A DNA stretch of 64,000 nt from Flagellimonas algicola (GCF_005937185.1 NZ_VCNI01000002.1:1488001-1552000), one strand, 5' to 3'; shown: positions 8,929 through 18,166, counted from the stretch's first letter. Notes: generated by a model from the sequence alone, not told the origin. A program made the numbers and translations.

Positions 8929-9378
8929 CTATAAACTAAGGGTATAGATTCTGGATTCCTCCTCCCAAGGATGATACCCTTGTCCCACATAATGAAATCC
9001 ATGCTTTTCATAATATCCTATATGTTCTGTGCAGAGATAAATGTGCTTGAATCCACCTTTACGTGCATCCTCTTTAGCTTTTTCAATAAGAAGGGCAGGG
9101 TAACCCTTTCCTCTATGTCCCTCTTCAATGAACAAAGCACATATCCAAGGATATAGATCCATCCTGCTAATAAAATCATTTGTAATCAGTCCAGCGCAAC
9201 CTATGGTTTCTCCTTTATTTTCTAACAAATACCATTGTGGTAAAGGATTAGGGGAATCAATACAATTACTGATGCAATCCTGATATACCTCCGGCGGTAC
9301 ACTTTTCCAAGTCTGTTGGAAATAGGATATAACATGCTCCAAACTTGTTGGATTTTCGCGAACGGAAACTATCTTCAT
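8929..9378 (-). CDS. GNAT family N-acetyltransferase
   Basis: A 149-residue single-domain GNAT enzyme. The acetyl-CoA pyrophosphate loop is visible as LFIEEGHRGKGYPALLIEKA (about residues 88-107), with the R/Q-x-x-G-x-G/A pattern as GHRGKGYPA. The next segment HIYLCTEHIGYYEKHGFHYV is typical of GNAT motif B, in which a Tyr often acts as general acid. The acceptor substrate cannot be told from sequence. Single-gene unit, convergent with the S41 gene and divergent from the nuclease gene. No signal peptide, so it is cytoplasmic. Confidence 0.88.
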   Translation of the reverse strand: MKIVSVRENPTSLEHVISYFQQTWKSVPPEVYQDCISNCIDSPNPLPQWYLLENKGETIGCAGLITNDFISRMDLYPWICALFIEEGHRGKGYPALLIEKAKEDARKGGFKHIYLCTEHIGYYEKHGFHYVGQGYHPWEEESRIYTLSL

Positions 9379-9488
9379 AGTTGTTTGGTTTTTGATGGTT
9401 TCGCAAAGGAATATAAATACAATAAATTGCCCCTTGCTTCTTTCAAATTTATGCCAATCTTTGACTAAATGATTAATTGGAAATGGTT

Positions 9489-10289
9489 ATGAAAAACAAA
9501 ACCATCTATACGCTTCTCTTTATAACCTGTGTGGTGGGGTTTTGGGTGTTTGAGAATTTTTATACTCCGGACACTTATTCCAACCCAAAAAGTGACAATG
9601 ATGGTCTGCTACTAGATGAACTCTTCTTGCCCCAATCCACTACGGATGTGATAGTAGAACATGACCATTTTATGCTTTCCTATAGTGAACCGCATGAACA
9701 GGCGGAGTGGGTAGCCTATCCGTTGCAAAGAAGTCATCTTACCCATGATGACCGTCAAAGACCTTATTTTATTGAAGACCCCAAAGTGAAAACCAAATCG
9801 GCGGATTGGAGAAATTATAAAGGTTCTGGTTATGATCGTGGGCACCTTTGCCCGGCTGGGGATAGGCGGTTTTCGGAATATGCTTACAATGAGACCTTCT
9901 ATACCAGCAACATTAGTCCCCAGGATCGGGATTTTAATGCAGGAGTCTGGAACCGTTTGGAACAACAAGTAAGACAATGGTGTAAAAAACGAGGAGATTT
10001 AGTGGTTATCACGGGAGGGATTTTGGAAAAAGGCCTGGAAGAAATTGGGGAAGAGGATGTTGATGTTCCCGAGGCATTTTTCAAAGTGATCATTAAAAAA
10101 AATAAGACTGGGGATGAACTCCTTGCATTCCTAGTGCCACATAGAGAAAGTCAGAAACCTCTCAATCAATTTCTAATTTCCATAGATGAGCTTGAAAAAC
10201 ATTCGGGGATAGATTTCTTTGTTAATCAACCCAAAGAATGGCAAGACAAGTTCGAAGCAGGAATCAATACTTCAGGTTGGGATTTTTAA
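9489..10289 (+). CDS. Exported DNA/RNA non-specific endonuclease (NucA type)
   Basis: The start is the ATG at 9489, giving a short basic N-terminus and a hydrophobic helix (residues 5-22) acting as signal anchor or signal peptide; upstream TTG and ATG codons add nothing recognisable. The 266-residue product carries the beta-beta-alpha-metal nuclease signature YDRGHLCPAGD with general base His119, followed by TSNISPQDRDFNAGVWNRLE, whose Asn residues bind the catalytic Mg ion. The family degrades DNA and RNA without sequence preference, usually outside the cytoplasm, for nutrient scavenging. Its stop overlaps that of convergent rodA within TTTAAA. Confidence 0.92.
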   Translation: MKNKTIYTLLFITCVVGFWVFENFYTPDTYSNPKSDNDGLLLDELFLPQSTTDVIVEHDHFMLSYSEPHEQAEWVAYPLQRSHLTHDDRQRPYFIEDPKVKTKSADWRNYKGSGYDRGHLCPAGDRRFSEYAYNETFYTSNISPQDRDFNAGVWNRLEQQVRQWCKKRGDLVVITGGILEKGLEEIGEEDVDVPEAFFKVIIKKNKTGDELLAFLVPHRESQKPLNQFLISIDELEKHSGIDFFVNQPKEWQDKFEAGINTSGWDF

Positions 10290-11572
10290 ATACCATCCTT
10301 TAATCGGTTGGAATCCAGCTTCAGGAAAATAAACAACAGCATCGTAAAAAAGATAAGCCCAGAACCTCCGTAGCTAAAAAACGGCAGTGGAACTCCAATA
10401 GTGGGCAGAAGTCCAATCACCATCCCAATGTTGATAAAATAATGAATCAACAAAATGGAAATGACCCCATACCCGTACATGCGACTAAAATCATTTTTTT
10501 GCCGCTCCGCAATATAGATCAGCCGTAAAAAGAAAATGGAAAATATGAGAATTACGGAAGCGGTCCCCAGGAAACCCCATTCTTCGCCCACAGAGCTAAA
10601 AATATAGTCCGTATGTTGCTCGGGTACAAAGTCTCCCTTGGTACGGGTACCTTCCAAAAAACCCTTACCGAAGAACCCACCAGATTCAATGGCTTTTTCG
10701 GATTGGTAGGTGTTATAGCCAATGGTCTTGCGGATTTCCTCCAATTTTTGTTCATCCTTTTCCAAACGCAGCCAAAGGGCAAAACGATCTCGGTGTCGTT
10801 GTTCAAAAACGCTGTCAAAAACAAACCGAACCGAAAAGGAAAATAACACGGCCACCCCCATGATGGCAATAAATGGGAGTATGGGAATTTTGGTCGATTT
10901 TTTCTTGAACCCAAAAATGAGGATGGTAAGCATAACCAAGCCAATGGAGACCCAAACGGTTCCATACATCAAAGTGGTGGCAAACAAAACGACCATAACC
11001 AATAGAATTCCCAAATAGTAAAGCGGAAAACCCTCCCTAAAAAGCACAAAAAAGAGCGAAAAGTAAATCAAGGAACTACCGGGATCCGGTTGGGGCAAAA
11101 TCAGCAGCGCAGGTAAAAGAATGATCACTAGGGCATATAGCTGATGCCTTCTATTTTTGATGTCGGTCTGAATATCACTCAGGTACTTTGCCAAGGCCAA
11201 GGCGGTTGTCATTTTGGCCAATTCTGAAGGTTGCAGGTTAAAAAAGCCAAGATCGTACCAAGAAGTTGCTCCAGCTATGGTCTTTCCAAAGACAAAAAGC
11301 CCAAGTAAGAGTACAATGGAAGCAATGTAAAAGATGGAGGCAAATCGTTCAAAAAAGTTGGTTTCTATAAACAATACGAAGACAATACCCAACCCGGCAA
11401 GCCCCATAAAAAATAGCTGTTTGCCATACAAGGTTGAAAAATCGAAAATGGAAAGGTCGGGATTACTTAATGTGGTAGAGTAAATATTGACCCAACCCAT
11501 AAAAACCAAAAGTGCATAGAGAAAAACAGTAAGCCAATCCAATCTGCCAAACAGCCCCCTTCTACCAAACAT
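10286..11572 (-). CDS. rodA: Rod-shape-determining SEDS peptidoglycan polymerase RodA
   Basis: A 428-residue polytopic SEDS protein, the glycosyltransferase of the elongasome that polymerises lipid II with PBP2 as transpeptidase partner. It shows the SEDS hallmarks: LGFFNLQPSELAKM near residue 112, QPDPGSSLIYFSLFF near residue 161 and the C-terminal GVPLPFFSYGGSGL. The central cytoplasmic/periplasmic loop (about 265-330) is longer than in E. coli RodA (total 428 versus about 370). Its first 11 bp overlap the 3' end of the PBP2 gene, consistent with coupled, stoichiometric synthesis. Last gene of purH-mreBCD-PBP2-rodA. Confidence 0.95.
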   Translation of the reverse strand: MFGRRGLFGRLDWLTVFLYALLVFMGWVNIYSTTLSNPDLSIFDFSTLYGKQLFFMGLAGLGIVFVLFIETNFFERFASIFYIASIVLLLGLFVFGKTIAGATSWYDLGFFNLQPSELAKMTTALALAKYLSDIQTDIKNRRHQLYALVIILLPALLILPQPDPGSSLIYFSLFFVLFREGFPLYYLGILLVMVVLFATTLMYGTVWVSIGLVMLTILIFGFKKKSTKIPILPFIAIMGVAVLFSFSVRFVFDSVFEQRHRDRFALWLRLEKDEQKLEEIRKTIGYNTYQSEKAIESGGFFGKGFLEGTRTKGDFVPEQHTDYIFSSVGEEWGFLGTASVILIFSIFFLRLIYIAERQKNDFSRMYGYGVISILLIHYFINIGMVIGLLPTIGVPLPFFSYGGSGLIFFTMLLFIFLKLDSNRLKDGI

Positions 11573-13430
11573 ACTCGTTTATCTTGAACGGTTCCCCACT
11601 TAAAGGTTTGGCATACTCATGCTCCAAGGTCTTTTCAAGCATGCGTTTCTCCAAATCTTTGCGGGTAATTTCCCCTTTGAGATATTTTTCAATCAATAAC
11701 GAAGCGATGTGACCGGCATACCGCCCGCCATAATACCCATTTTCAATGTATACCGCCAAGGCAATTTTAGGGTTCTCCACTGGGGCAAAGGCCACAAATA
11801 CCGAATTGTCCGTAAGCTGCACTTTCTCGCCATTAATTCGGGTAAAGTTTTCCACGGTCCCGGTCTTACCTGCAATATTGATTCCTGGAACTTGAATCCA
11901 TCTGGCAGTCCCGTATTTGTACACGTTGGACATGCCCTCAATAACAGGATCAAAGTGTTTTCGGTCTATGGTGGTATAATGCGGTTCGGTGTATTTAGGG
12001 TCAATAGCACCTGAAGAACCAACGTTTTTGAGAATATGGGGAGTGTAATAATACCCCCTATTGGAAATGGCCGCAGTCATATTGGCCAATTGGAGTGGAG
12101 TGGCAGCCACTTCCCCCTGTCCTATGCTGTTGGAAATAATAGTGGATGAAGCCCATCCACCATCGCCATACCATCTATCATAAAAGGCCTTTCCTGGAAT
12201 CCTTCCGGGTCTACCCGTTGGAAGGTCCGTGCCCAAATAATTCCCCAGACCAAAACTTTCAATGTGCTTTTCCCAAACGTCCATCCCCTCGTCCGTAGTG
12301 GGGAACTTATCATAGATTTTTCGAAACGTGCCCGCAAAATAGGCGTTGCAAGATTCCTGAATCCCTAATATCATATTTCGTACCCCGCCTCCACAATGGC
12401 ATCCCTTTTTCTGGTTTCCAACATAAAACCCATTATAACAGCGGAACTTGGTACCGGGTTCTATCACACCTTCTTGAAGTGCCACAAGCGCATTTAATGT
12501 CTTGAATGGAGACCCAGGTTCCTTTTCAAACGAAATGGAACGATCAAACAACGGTTTCGAAATGGAATCGTAATGGAGTTTGCTGTAATTTTTGGAGCGT
12601 TGCCTTCCCACTAATAAGGAGGGGTCATAGGTAGGTCCTGAAATCATGGCCAAAATCTCCCCGGTTTTGGGTTCTATGGCTACAATTCCACCACGTTTAC
12701 CATGCATCAATCGCTCTCCGTATTCTTGCAATTTTTTGTCAAGAGTGATTCTAATTTCCCTCCCTTGTTCGGGCAAGGTGTCCAGTTTTCCTCCTTTATA
12801 GGGGCCAATATCCCGATTGAATCGGTCTTTTTGGATGTGTTTTACACCTTTTCTACCCCGTAATAATTCTTCGTATTGTTTTTCAACACCAGTTTGGCCC
12901 TTTAATTCCCCAGCCACATAGTATGGGTTTCGATCCAAGTCCCATTCGTTTACCTCACTGATATAGCCTAAAACATTGGCAGCTCCTGAAGTTGTATAGT
13001 AGCGAAGGGAACGTTTTTGAATATAGAAGCCTTCAAAATGTCGCATTTTCTCTTGAAGACGAGCATAATCTTCTTTAGACAATTGAGGAACCAGCACTGA
13101 AGGAAGTCGGGGGGAATAGGTTCTGGCCTTCTTCATTTTTTTTACAAATTCGGCTTTGTCTATTGCCAAGAGGTTGCAGAACTCCAAGGTGTCCAAAGGT
13201 TTTACCTCTCGGGGAATTACCATGACATCATAAGCAGCCTGGTTTCCCACCATTAGCTCCCCATTACGGTCGTAGATGTATCCCCGTTCTGGATAATCGT
13301 ATATTTTTTTAATGGCTGGGTCGTCCAAAATTTGGTCGGGCGAAAAACGAAACAGCTGTAAATAGGAGAGTCTACCAATGAAAGTAAAACCAATGATTAC
13401 AATGATGGAAGATAAGAGTAGTTTTTTCAT
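11562..13430 (-). CDS. mrdA: Penicillin-binding protein 2, elongasome transpeptidase
   Basis: A 622-residue class B PBP: one N-terminal membrane helix (residues 5-22), PBP dimerisation/pedestal domain (about 45-215) and transpeptidase domain (about 240-590). Catalytic motifs are S307-P-F-K310 (SxxK), S360-C-N362 (SxN) and K522-T-G-T (KTGT). It cross-links new peptidoglycan made by RodA. Odd feature: between SxxK and SxN there is a Cys/His cluster, Cys331, Cys344, His345, Cys346, with Cys361 inside the SxN motif, which could form a metal site near the active centre. Overlaps rodA by 11 bp; 52 bp follow mreD. Confidence 0.95.
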   Translation of the reverse strand: MKKLLLSSIIVIIGFTFIGRLSYLQLFRFSPDQILDDPAIKKIYDYPERGYIYDRNGELMVGNQAAYDVMVIPREVKPLDTLEFCNLLAIDKAEFVKKMKKARTYSPRLPSVLVPQLSKEDYARLQEKMRHFEGFYIQKRSLRYYTTSGAANVLGYISEVNEWDLDRNPYYVAGELKGQTGVEKQYEELLRGRKGVKHIQKDRFNRDIGPYKGGKLDTLPEQGREIRITLDKKLQEYGERLMHGKRGGIVAIEPKTGEILAMISGPTYDPSLLVGRQRSKNYSKLHYDSISKPLFDRSISFEKEPGSPFKTLNALVALQEGVIEPGTKFRCYNGFYVGNQKKGCHCGGGVRNMILGIQESCNAYFAGTFRKIYDKFPTTDEGMDVWEKHIESFGLGNYLGTDLPTGRPGRIPGKAFYDRWYGDGGWASSTIISNSIGQGEVAATPLQLANMTAAISNRGYYYTPHILKNVGSSGAIDPKYTEPHYTTIDRKHFDPVIEGMSNVYKYGTARWIQVPGINIAGKTGTVENFTRINGEKVQLTDNSVFVAFAPVENPKIALAVYIENGYYGGRYAGHIASLLIEKYLKGEITRKDLEKRMLEKTLEHEYAKPLSGEPFKINEYVW

Positions 13431-13482
13431 TTAAAACCCGATTTGACCCTGAATCTTTTATTTCAACGGAACAACCTCCAAT

Positions 13483-13989
13483 TTATTCGCTTTGGGGGCT
13501 GAAAAGTGAACTAAATAGTGCACATATTATCAAAGTTACAATACCTGTGGCAAATACCTTTTTCAAAATGAGAAGGAAATGGGACAGACTCATGACTTCA
13601 AATGAGAAAAAGACCACTTGATGGATCAACACCAATAGCCCCAAAAATGTTAGCCGCTGAATTTTCGTGGTATTTCTGAAACTGAAATTTTGAAACTCAT
13701 AGTTCACACCAAAGCAGAAACGCATGATCACAGGACGAATATAGGCAACGGTTACTGATGCAATGGAATGCAAGGCCAGCGTATCAGAGAAGAAATCAAT
13801 CATGAAGCCCAGCAAAAAGGCAGTCAGCATAAATAGGGCCCTGTTGCTTTTAATGGGATACCAATAAAAGAAAATAACATAGACCAATGGATTGATGAAC
13901 CCAAGAAAATTCAGGGTGTTGAAAATCAGTACTTGTGTTAAGACAAGTAAGACAAAACGAAGTCCATTAATAAACAAGGCACTATTCAT
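13483..13989 (-). CDS. mreD: Rod-shape-determining protein MreD
   Basis: A 168-residue integral membrane protein with five to six hydrophobic segments, the position and size expected for MreD. MreD is a membrane component of the MreBCD complex that links cytoplasmic MreB filaments with periplasmic MreC and the PBP2/RodA synthase. Sequence conservation in MreD is low, so the call relies on hydropathy plus location. Its start overlaps the mreC end by 8 bp, and the PBP2 gene follows 52 bp downstream. Confidence 0.9.
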   Translation of the reverse strand: MNSALFINGLRFVLLVLTQVLIFNTLNFLGFINPLVYVIFFYWYPIKSNRALFMLTAFLLGFMIDFFSDTLALHSIASVTVAYIRPVIMRFCFGVNYEFQNFSFRNTTKIQRLTFLGLLVLIHQVVFFSFEVMSLSHFLLILKKVFATGIVTLIICALFSSLFSPQSE

Positions 13990-14800
13990 TCTGTGTTCTA
14001 GCTTCGAGTTCCTGTATTTCTTCCTTGTTTTTGTTGATGATCAGGTACACATTCTTAATGTTGGACATGTCATTGAACAGCTCCACATCAATATGATAAA
14101 AACTCCTGGAATTGTCCAAATCGTATTTTTTGATGACACCAATAGGGATATTTTCGGGGAAAATACTGGACATGGCCCCTGTAACAATGGTATCGCCAAC
14201 CACTAAAGGAACCAATCTTGGAATATCTACCAATTGTACCACATTATAATCGCCAACATCCCATTTCAGGGAGCCAAAATGATTGGTGTTCTTGATTTTC
14301 GCATTGATGTTGGATTTGGTATTCAGCACACTTTGAACCGTGGAGAATTTATTGGATGTATTTTCAACAATACCCAAAATGCCCTTGGTGGTTATTACCC
14401 CCATGTCCGTTGCTGTCCCATGATTTTTTCCTTTGTCAATGGTAAGGTAGTTCCGTGGAGATGAAAAACTATTCTTGATCACGTTGGCACTGATTACTTC
14501 ATAAGTGGTGGAAATGGAATCAGGTAAAATGGGATTGGTGGGGGTGGCATTGTTGAAGAGCAATCTTCTCAATTCCTCATTTTCTTCCACCAAACGCTGA
14601 TTTTCCTCCTGTAGGCCAAAATAGGCCGAAATATTGGCTGCGGTACCATAAATATTACCACTAACCCATTTGGAGGAGTTAAAAAATCTGGACTGATGGT
14701 AGGAATGTGATCGGATGGTCAATACAAGCGAAATGACCATAAGGAAACCGTAAAGAAACGCATTTCTGTAACTTAAAATAAAATTGATGATGCGCTGCAT
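13982..14800 (-). CDS. mreC: Rod-shape-determining protein MreC
   Basis: A 272-residue bitopic protein: membrane helix at about residues 13-30, a periplasmic coiled coil (about 60-85, LQEENQRLVEENEELRRLL) and the MreC beta-barrel domains (about 110-255) with IDKGKNHGTATDMGV and GDTIVTGAMSSIFPENIPIG. MreC activates PBP2/RodA and polymerises along the cell axis. A Glu-rich C-terminal tail ends the protein. Lies between mreB (62 bp upstream) and mreD (8-bp overlap). Confidence 0.95.
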   Translation of the reverse strand: MQRIINFILSYRNAFLYGFLMVISLVLTIRSHSYHQSRFFNSSKWVSGNIYGTAANISAYFGLQEENQRLVEENEELRRLLFNNATPTNPILPDSISTTYEVISANVIKNSFSSPRNYLTIDKGKNHGTATDMGVITTKGILGIVENTSNKFSTVQSVLNTKSNINAKIKNTNHFGSLKWDVGDYNVVQLVDIPRLVPLVVGDTIVTGAMSSIFPENIPIGVIKKYDLDNSRSFYHIDVELFNDMSNIKNVYLIINKNKEEIQELEARTQNE

Positions 14801-14862
14801 GCAACTGTATCGTTACTGAAAGTCCACAAACTTTCAAAATGGGTTGCCGTTTGGGACTCCGG

Positions 14863-15891
14863 CTACTTGATCAATATACTTTTATAGCGCTCTAGGTTTT
14901 TAAGCGCAATACCTGTACCTCGTACCACTGCCCTTAAAGGATCTTCTGCAATGTAAACAGGTAAGTCGGTTTTTTGGGATAATCTTCTATCCAGACCCCT
15001 CAGCATAGATCCACCTCCAGCTAGGTAAATCCCGGTATTGTAGATGTCAGCTGCCAGTTCTGGCGGTGTTTGCGACAAGGTTTCCATAACGGCATCCTCA
15101 ACGCGTAGGATACTCTTGTCCAATGCCTTGGCAATTTCTCTATAGGAAACTTGAACTTGTTTTGGTTTTCCAGTCAACAAGTCTCTACCTTGAATGGATT
15201 TGTCATCCGGAGGGGACTTTAAGTCTTCGGTTGCCGAACCGATTTCAATTTTGATGGCCTCGGCCGTGCTTTCCCCAACGTACAGGTTGTGTTGGGTGCG
15301 CATGTAATAAATGATATCGTTGGTGAATACATCCCCTGCAATCTTAACCGATTTATCGCATACAATTCCGCCCAAGGCAATAACGGCAATCTCGGTAGTA
15401 CCACCACCAATATCAACAATCATGTTTCCTTTGGGCTGCATAATGTCCAAACCAATACCAATGGCAGCAGCCATAGGTTCGTGAATCAAATACACTTCTT
15501 TGCCATTTACACGTTCTGCGGATTCCCGCACTGCTCGCATTTCCACTTCGGTAATACCGGAAGGAATGCAGATGACCATTCGTAAAGCCGGAGGGAACCA
15601 CTTTTTCTTTAGTGCCGGAATGTTTTTGATGAACATATTGATCATCTTTTCCGAAGCATCAAAGTCGGCAATTACCCCATCTTTCAAAGGCCTAATGGTC
15701 TTAATGTTCTCATGGGTTTTTCCCTGCATCATGTTGGCTTCCCTTCCTACAGCAATGATCTTGCCGGAAACCCGGTCACGGGCCACAATGGAGGGACTGT
15801 CAACAACTACTTTATCCAAATGTATAATGAGGGTGTTTGCAGTACCGAGGTCAATGGCAATCTCCTCGGTCATGAAATCAAAAAATCCCAT
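14863..15891 (-). CDS. mreB: Cell-shape actin homologue MreB
   Basis: A 342-residue actin-fold ATPase. Phosphate-1 motif IDLGTANTLIIH (residues 13-24), phosphate-2 motif IVDIGGGTTEIAVI (about 158-171) and the adenosine motif YLAGGGSMLRGLD (about 288-300) are all present. MreB filaments at the inner membrane steer lateral wall synthesis. It heads the shape genes, 55 bp after purH on the same strand. A TAATTTTA near-consensus -7 element within that gap (minus strand, about 15939-15946) might give it a promoter of its own (weak). Confidence 0.97.
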   Translation of the reverse strand: MGFFDFMTEEIAIDLGTANTLIIHLDKVVVDSPSIVARDRVSGKIIAVGREANMMQGKTHENIKTIRPLKDGVIADFDASEKMINMFIKNIPALKKKWFPPALRMVICIPSGITEVEMRAVRESAERVNGKEVYLIHEPMAAAIGIGLDIMQPKGNMIVDIGGGTTEIAVIALGGIVCDKSVKIAGDVFTNDIIYYMRTQHNLYVGESTAEAIKIEIGSATEDLKSPPDDKSIQGRDLLTGKPKQVQVSYREIAKALDKSILRVEDAVMETLSQTPPELAADIYNTGIYLAGGGSMLRGLDRRLSQKTDLPVYIAEDPLRAVVRGTGIALKNLERYKSILIK

Positions 15892-15946
15892 AGAAAACGT
15901 TGGTTTTTCGGATTAACGGTAAATTTTATCGGCTAATGTACTAAAA

Positions 15947-17479
15947 TTAATGTTTAAAATGCCGAGTGCCTGTCATTACCATGGCAAGACCATTTTCATT
16001 GCAATAATCTATGCTCAATTGATCCTTAATGGAACCTCCTGGTTGGATAACACTTTTGACACCTGCTTTGTGGGCAATCTCCACACAATCCGGGAAAGGG
16101 AAGAAGGCATCACTGGCCATCACAGCCCCTTCCAAATCAAAATTGAAGGACTTGGCTTTATGGATCGCTTGGTTCAAGGCATCTACTCTTGAGGTCTGAC
16201 CGGTTCCACTAGCGCAAAGTTGTTTGTTTTTAGCTAAAACTATAGTGTTGCTTTTGGTGTGCTTGCAGAGCTTGGAGGCAAAAATAAGGTCCTCAATTTC
16301 TTGTGCTGATGGCTGCAGGTTGGTAACGGGCTTTAATACATCTGCTGTATCTGACTTAAAATCCTTATCCTGAACCAAAACCCCATTCAAACAAGTTCTT
16401 ACCAGTTTTTCTGGTAGTGCTACTTCGTTTTGGATTAAAATGATTCTGTTTTTCTTGCCTTTCAGGATGTTCAATGCTTCATCCGAATAACTCGGGGCAA
16501 TGACTACTTCACAGAACAGCTTATGTATTTCTTCCGCTGTATCAGCATCAATTTCAACATTGGAAATCAAAATCCCCCCAAAGGCCGAAACCGGATCTCC
16601 AGCAAGCGCATCCACATAGGCTTGTCTGATATTGCTTCGAGTGGCAAGTCCACAGGCATTGTTGTGTTTGAGAATTGCAAAAGTGGGGTTGTCATTATGG
16701 AACTCTCCCATCAAATTTACAGCGGCATCCACATCCAAAAGATTGTTATACGAAAGCTCCTTGCCATGAAGTTTAGTGAACATGGCCTCGAAATCCCCAT
16801 AGAAGATTCCTTGCTGATGAGGGTTCTCCCCATAGCGAAGTACTTTTCCATTTTGCTCACTGATTTTCAATGCGGTTTCATCACCATTGGCATTGAAGTA
16901 ATTGAAAATGGCCGAATCGTAATGGGAAGAGACATTAAAGGCCTTTGTTGCATACCGCTTTCTGTCTTCGAGCGATGTATTGCCATTCCCCTCTGAAATC
17001 ACATTTAAGAAATCTTCATAGTCCTCCATGGAAGACACGCAAAGCACATCTTTGTAATTTTTAGCTGCTGCACGGATTAGTGAGATACCTCCAATATCAA
17101 TTTTTTCAATAATATCTTGCTCCGAAGCTCCACTGGCTACCGTGTTTTCAAACGGGTATAGGTCAACTATCACAATGTCCAATTGCGGAATTTCAAATTC
17201 CGTCATTTGGGCCACATCCCCGTCGTTGTCCTGGCGATTCAGGATTCCCCCAAATACCTTGGGGTGCAAGGTTTTTACCCGTCCACCCAAAATGGAAGGA
17301 TAATCCGTGACTTCTTCTACCGGTACCACATTTATCCCTAAATCCTTAATAAATTTCTCGGTTCCCCCTGTGGAGTAGAGCGTAACTCCCAGTTCGTCAA
17401 GTTTTCTAACAATGGGTTCCAATCCGTCTTTGTGAAACACGGAAATAAGGGCGGCTGATGCTTTTTTGGTGGTAGTCAT
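15947..17479 (-). CDS. purH: Bifunctional AICAR formyltransferase/IMP cyclohydrolase
   Basis: PurH (510 residues) carries out the last two steps of IMP synthesis in the cytoplasm: formylation of AICAR with 10-formyl-THF and ring closure. The N-terminal MGS-like cyclohydrolase domain (1-190) has LYSTGGTEKFI, ILGGRVKTLHPKVFGGIL and DIGGISLIRAAAKN. The C-terminal formyltransferase domain (200-510) has LRYGENPHQQ, LKHNNACGLA and the terminal MASDAFFPFPDCVE. It is the first gene of the minus-strand unit leading into mreBCD, a gene order I recall in flavobacteria. A perfect TACTTTTG -7 element lies at 17512-17519. Confidence 0.97.
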   Translation of the reverse strand: MTTTKKASAALISVFHKDGLEPIVRKLDELGVTLYSTGGTEKFIKDLGINVVPVEEVTDYPSILGGRVKTLHPKVFGGILNRQDNDGDVAQMTEFEIPQLDIVIVDLYPFENTVASGASEQDIIEKIDIGGISLIRAAAKNYKDVLCVSSMEDYEDFLNVISEGNGNTSLEDRKRYATKAFNVSSHYDSAIFNYFNANGDETALKISEQNGKVLRYGENPHQQGIFYGDFEAMFTKLHGKELSYNNLLDVDAAVNLMGEFHNDNPTFAILKHNNACGLATRSNIRQAYVDALAGDPVSAFGGILISNVEIDADTAEEIHKLFCEVVIAPSYSDEALNILKGKKNRIILIQNEVALPEKLVRTCLNGVLVQDKDFKSDTADVLKPVTNLQPSAQEIEDLIFASKLCKHTKSNTIVLAKNKQLCASGTGQTSRVDALNQAIHKAKSFNFDLEGAVMASDAFFPFPDCVEIAHKAGVKSVIQPGGSIKDQLSIDYCNENGLAMVMTGTRHFKH

Positions 17480-17511
17480 TTTGTGTCTTAAAAATCAATT
17501 TCTTAAGCACA

Positions 17512-17519
17512 CAAAAGTA
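17512..17519 (-). promoter_or_regulatory. -7 promoter element of purH (TACTTTTG)
   Basis: The minus strand reads TACTTTTG, a perfect match to the Bacteroidota -7 consensus TAnnTTTG, 32 bp upstream of the purH start codon. No clear TTTG -33 box lies at the expected distance. Predicted leader is about 28 nt. Confidence 0.5.
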
Positions 17520-17571
17520 ATTTTTTTGTCAGTAAAATGTGAGCTGTGTTATCAACAAAATGGCACTAGTT

Positions 17572-18024
17572 TTAAAGAATTTGTGATACTTTTTCGTTCA
17601 CAAATTCCAAAAAGCGTTCGTCCTCCTCCGAAAAGGGGTCCGGGGTGTTGGAATCAATGTCGATTTGGCCAATATTTTCCCCGTTCAAGAACAGCGGAAC
17701 AACAATTTCTGCCTTTACGGTAATACTACAAGCAATATAATTGTCCTGGGCGGCCACATCAGGGACTACAAAGTTTTGATTACTTACGGCCACCTGCCCA
17801 CAAATGCCTTTACCAAATGGAATAATGGTATGATCAGTAGGCTCGCCTGCATAGGGCCCCAATTTAAGTTCTTCCTTATCCCCATTTTTAAAATAAAATC
17901 CAACCCAGTCATAGTAAGAGATGGAATTAAGGAGCAATTCACAAATTTCGGCGAGACGCTCATCTACAGCTTTCTCTGATTGGTCCATGATGGAGGCAAC
18001 TTTGGGTTTTAGATCGGCAAGCAT
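17572..18024 (-). CDS. GAF-domain protein of the free methionine-(R)-sulfoxide reductase type
   Basis: A 150-residue cytoplasmic single-GAF protein. IPFGKGICGQVA (about 68-79) and DNYIACSITVKAEIVVPL (about 94-111) match the E. coli fRMsr family, which reduces free methionine-R-sulfoxide with conserved cysteines. Cys75 and Cys99 occupy two of the three positions I recall from E. coli fRMsr. The third, in the loop before IPFGKG, is replaced (Asp64 region, EPTDHTIIP). It may therefore work with two cysteines or have another ligand. Monocistronic, convergent in none, with a perfect -7 element 14 bp upstream. Confidence 0.82.
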   Translation of the reverse strand: MLADLKPKVASIMDQSEKAVDERLAEICELLLNSISYYDWVGFYFKNGDKEELKLGPYAGEPTDHTIIPFGKGICGQVAVSNQNFVVPDVAAQDNYIACSITVKAEIVVPLFLNGENIGQIDIDSNTPDPFSEEDERFLEFVNEKVSQIL

Positions 18025-18037
18025 ATTTTAGTTTTTG

Positions 18038-18045
18038 CAAATGTA
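18038..18045 (-). promoter_or_regulatory. -7 promoter element of the GAF-protein gene (TACATTTG)
   Basis: The minus strand reads TACATTTG, a perfect TAnnTTTG match. Its last base is 14 bp from the ATG of the GAF gene, giving a leader of about 10 nt. Confidence 0.5.
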
Positions 18046-18129
18046 TTTTAAACTGGACTTTTAGGTCGATTTTTACCATTAAAATTACATCCAGGTATCC
18101 CTAAAATTTAGTTAAGGATTGACGCTGAT

Positions 18130-18161
18130 TTTGAGAGCAACTGAAATATTTGGTAATTTTG
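18130..18161 (+). promoter_or_regulatory. Promoter of the HYC_CC_PP/TonB/HMA unit
   Basis: TTTG (18130-18133), 20 bp, then TAATTTTG (18154-18161): both Bacteroidota promoter boxes match the consensus at canonical spacing. Transcription would begin four to six bases on, at about 18166, essentially at the GTG start codon (18167), so the mRNA may be leaderless. Confidence 0.6.
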
Positions 18162-18166
18162 TTGCC

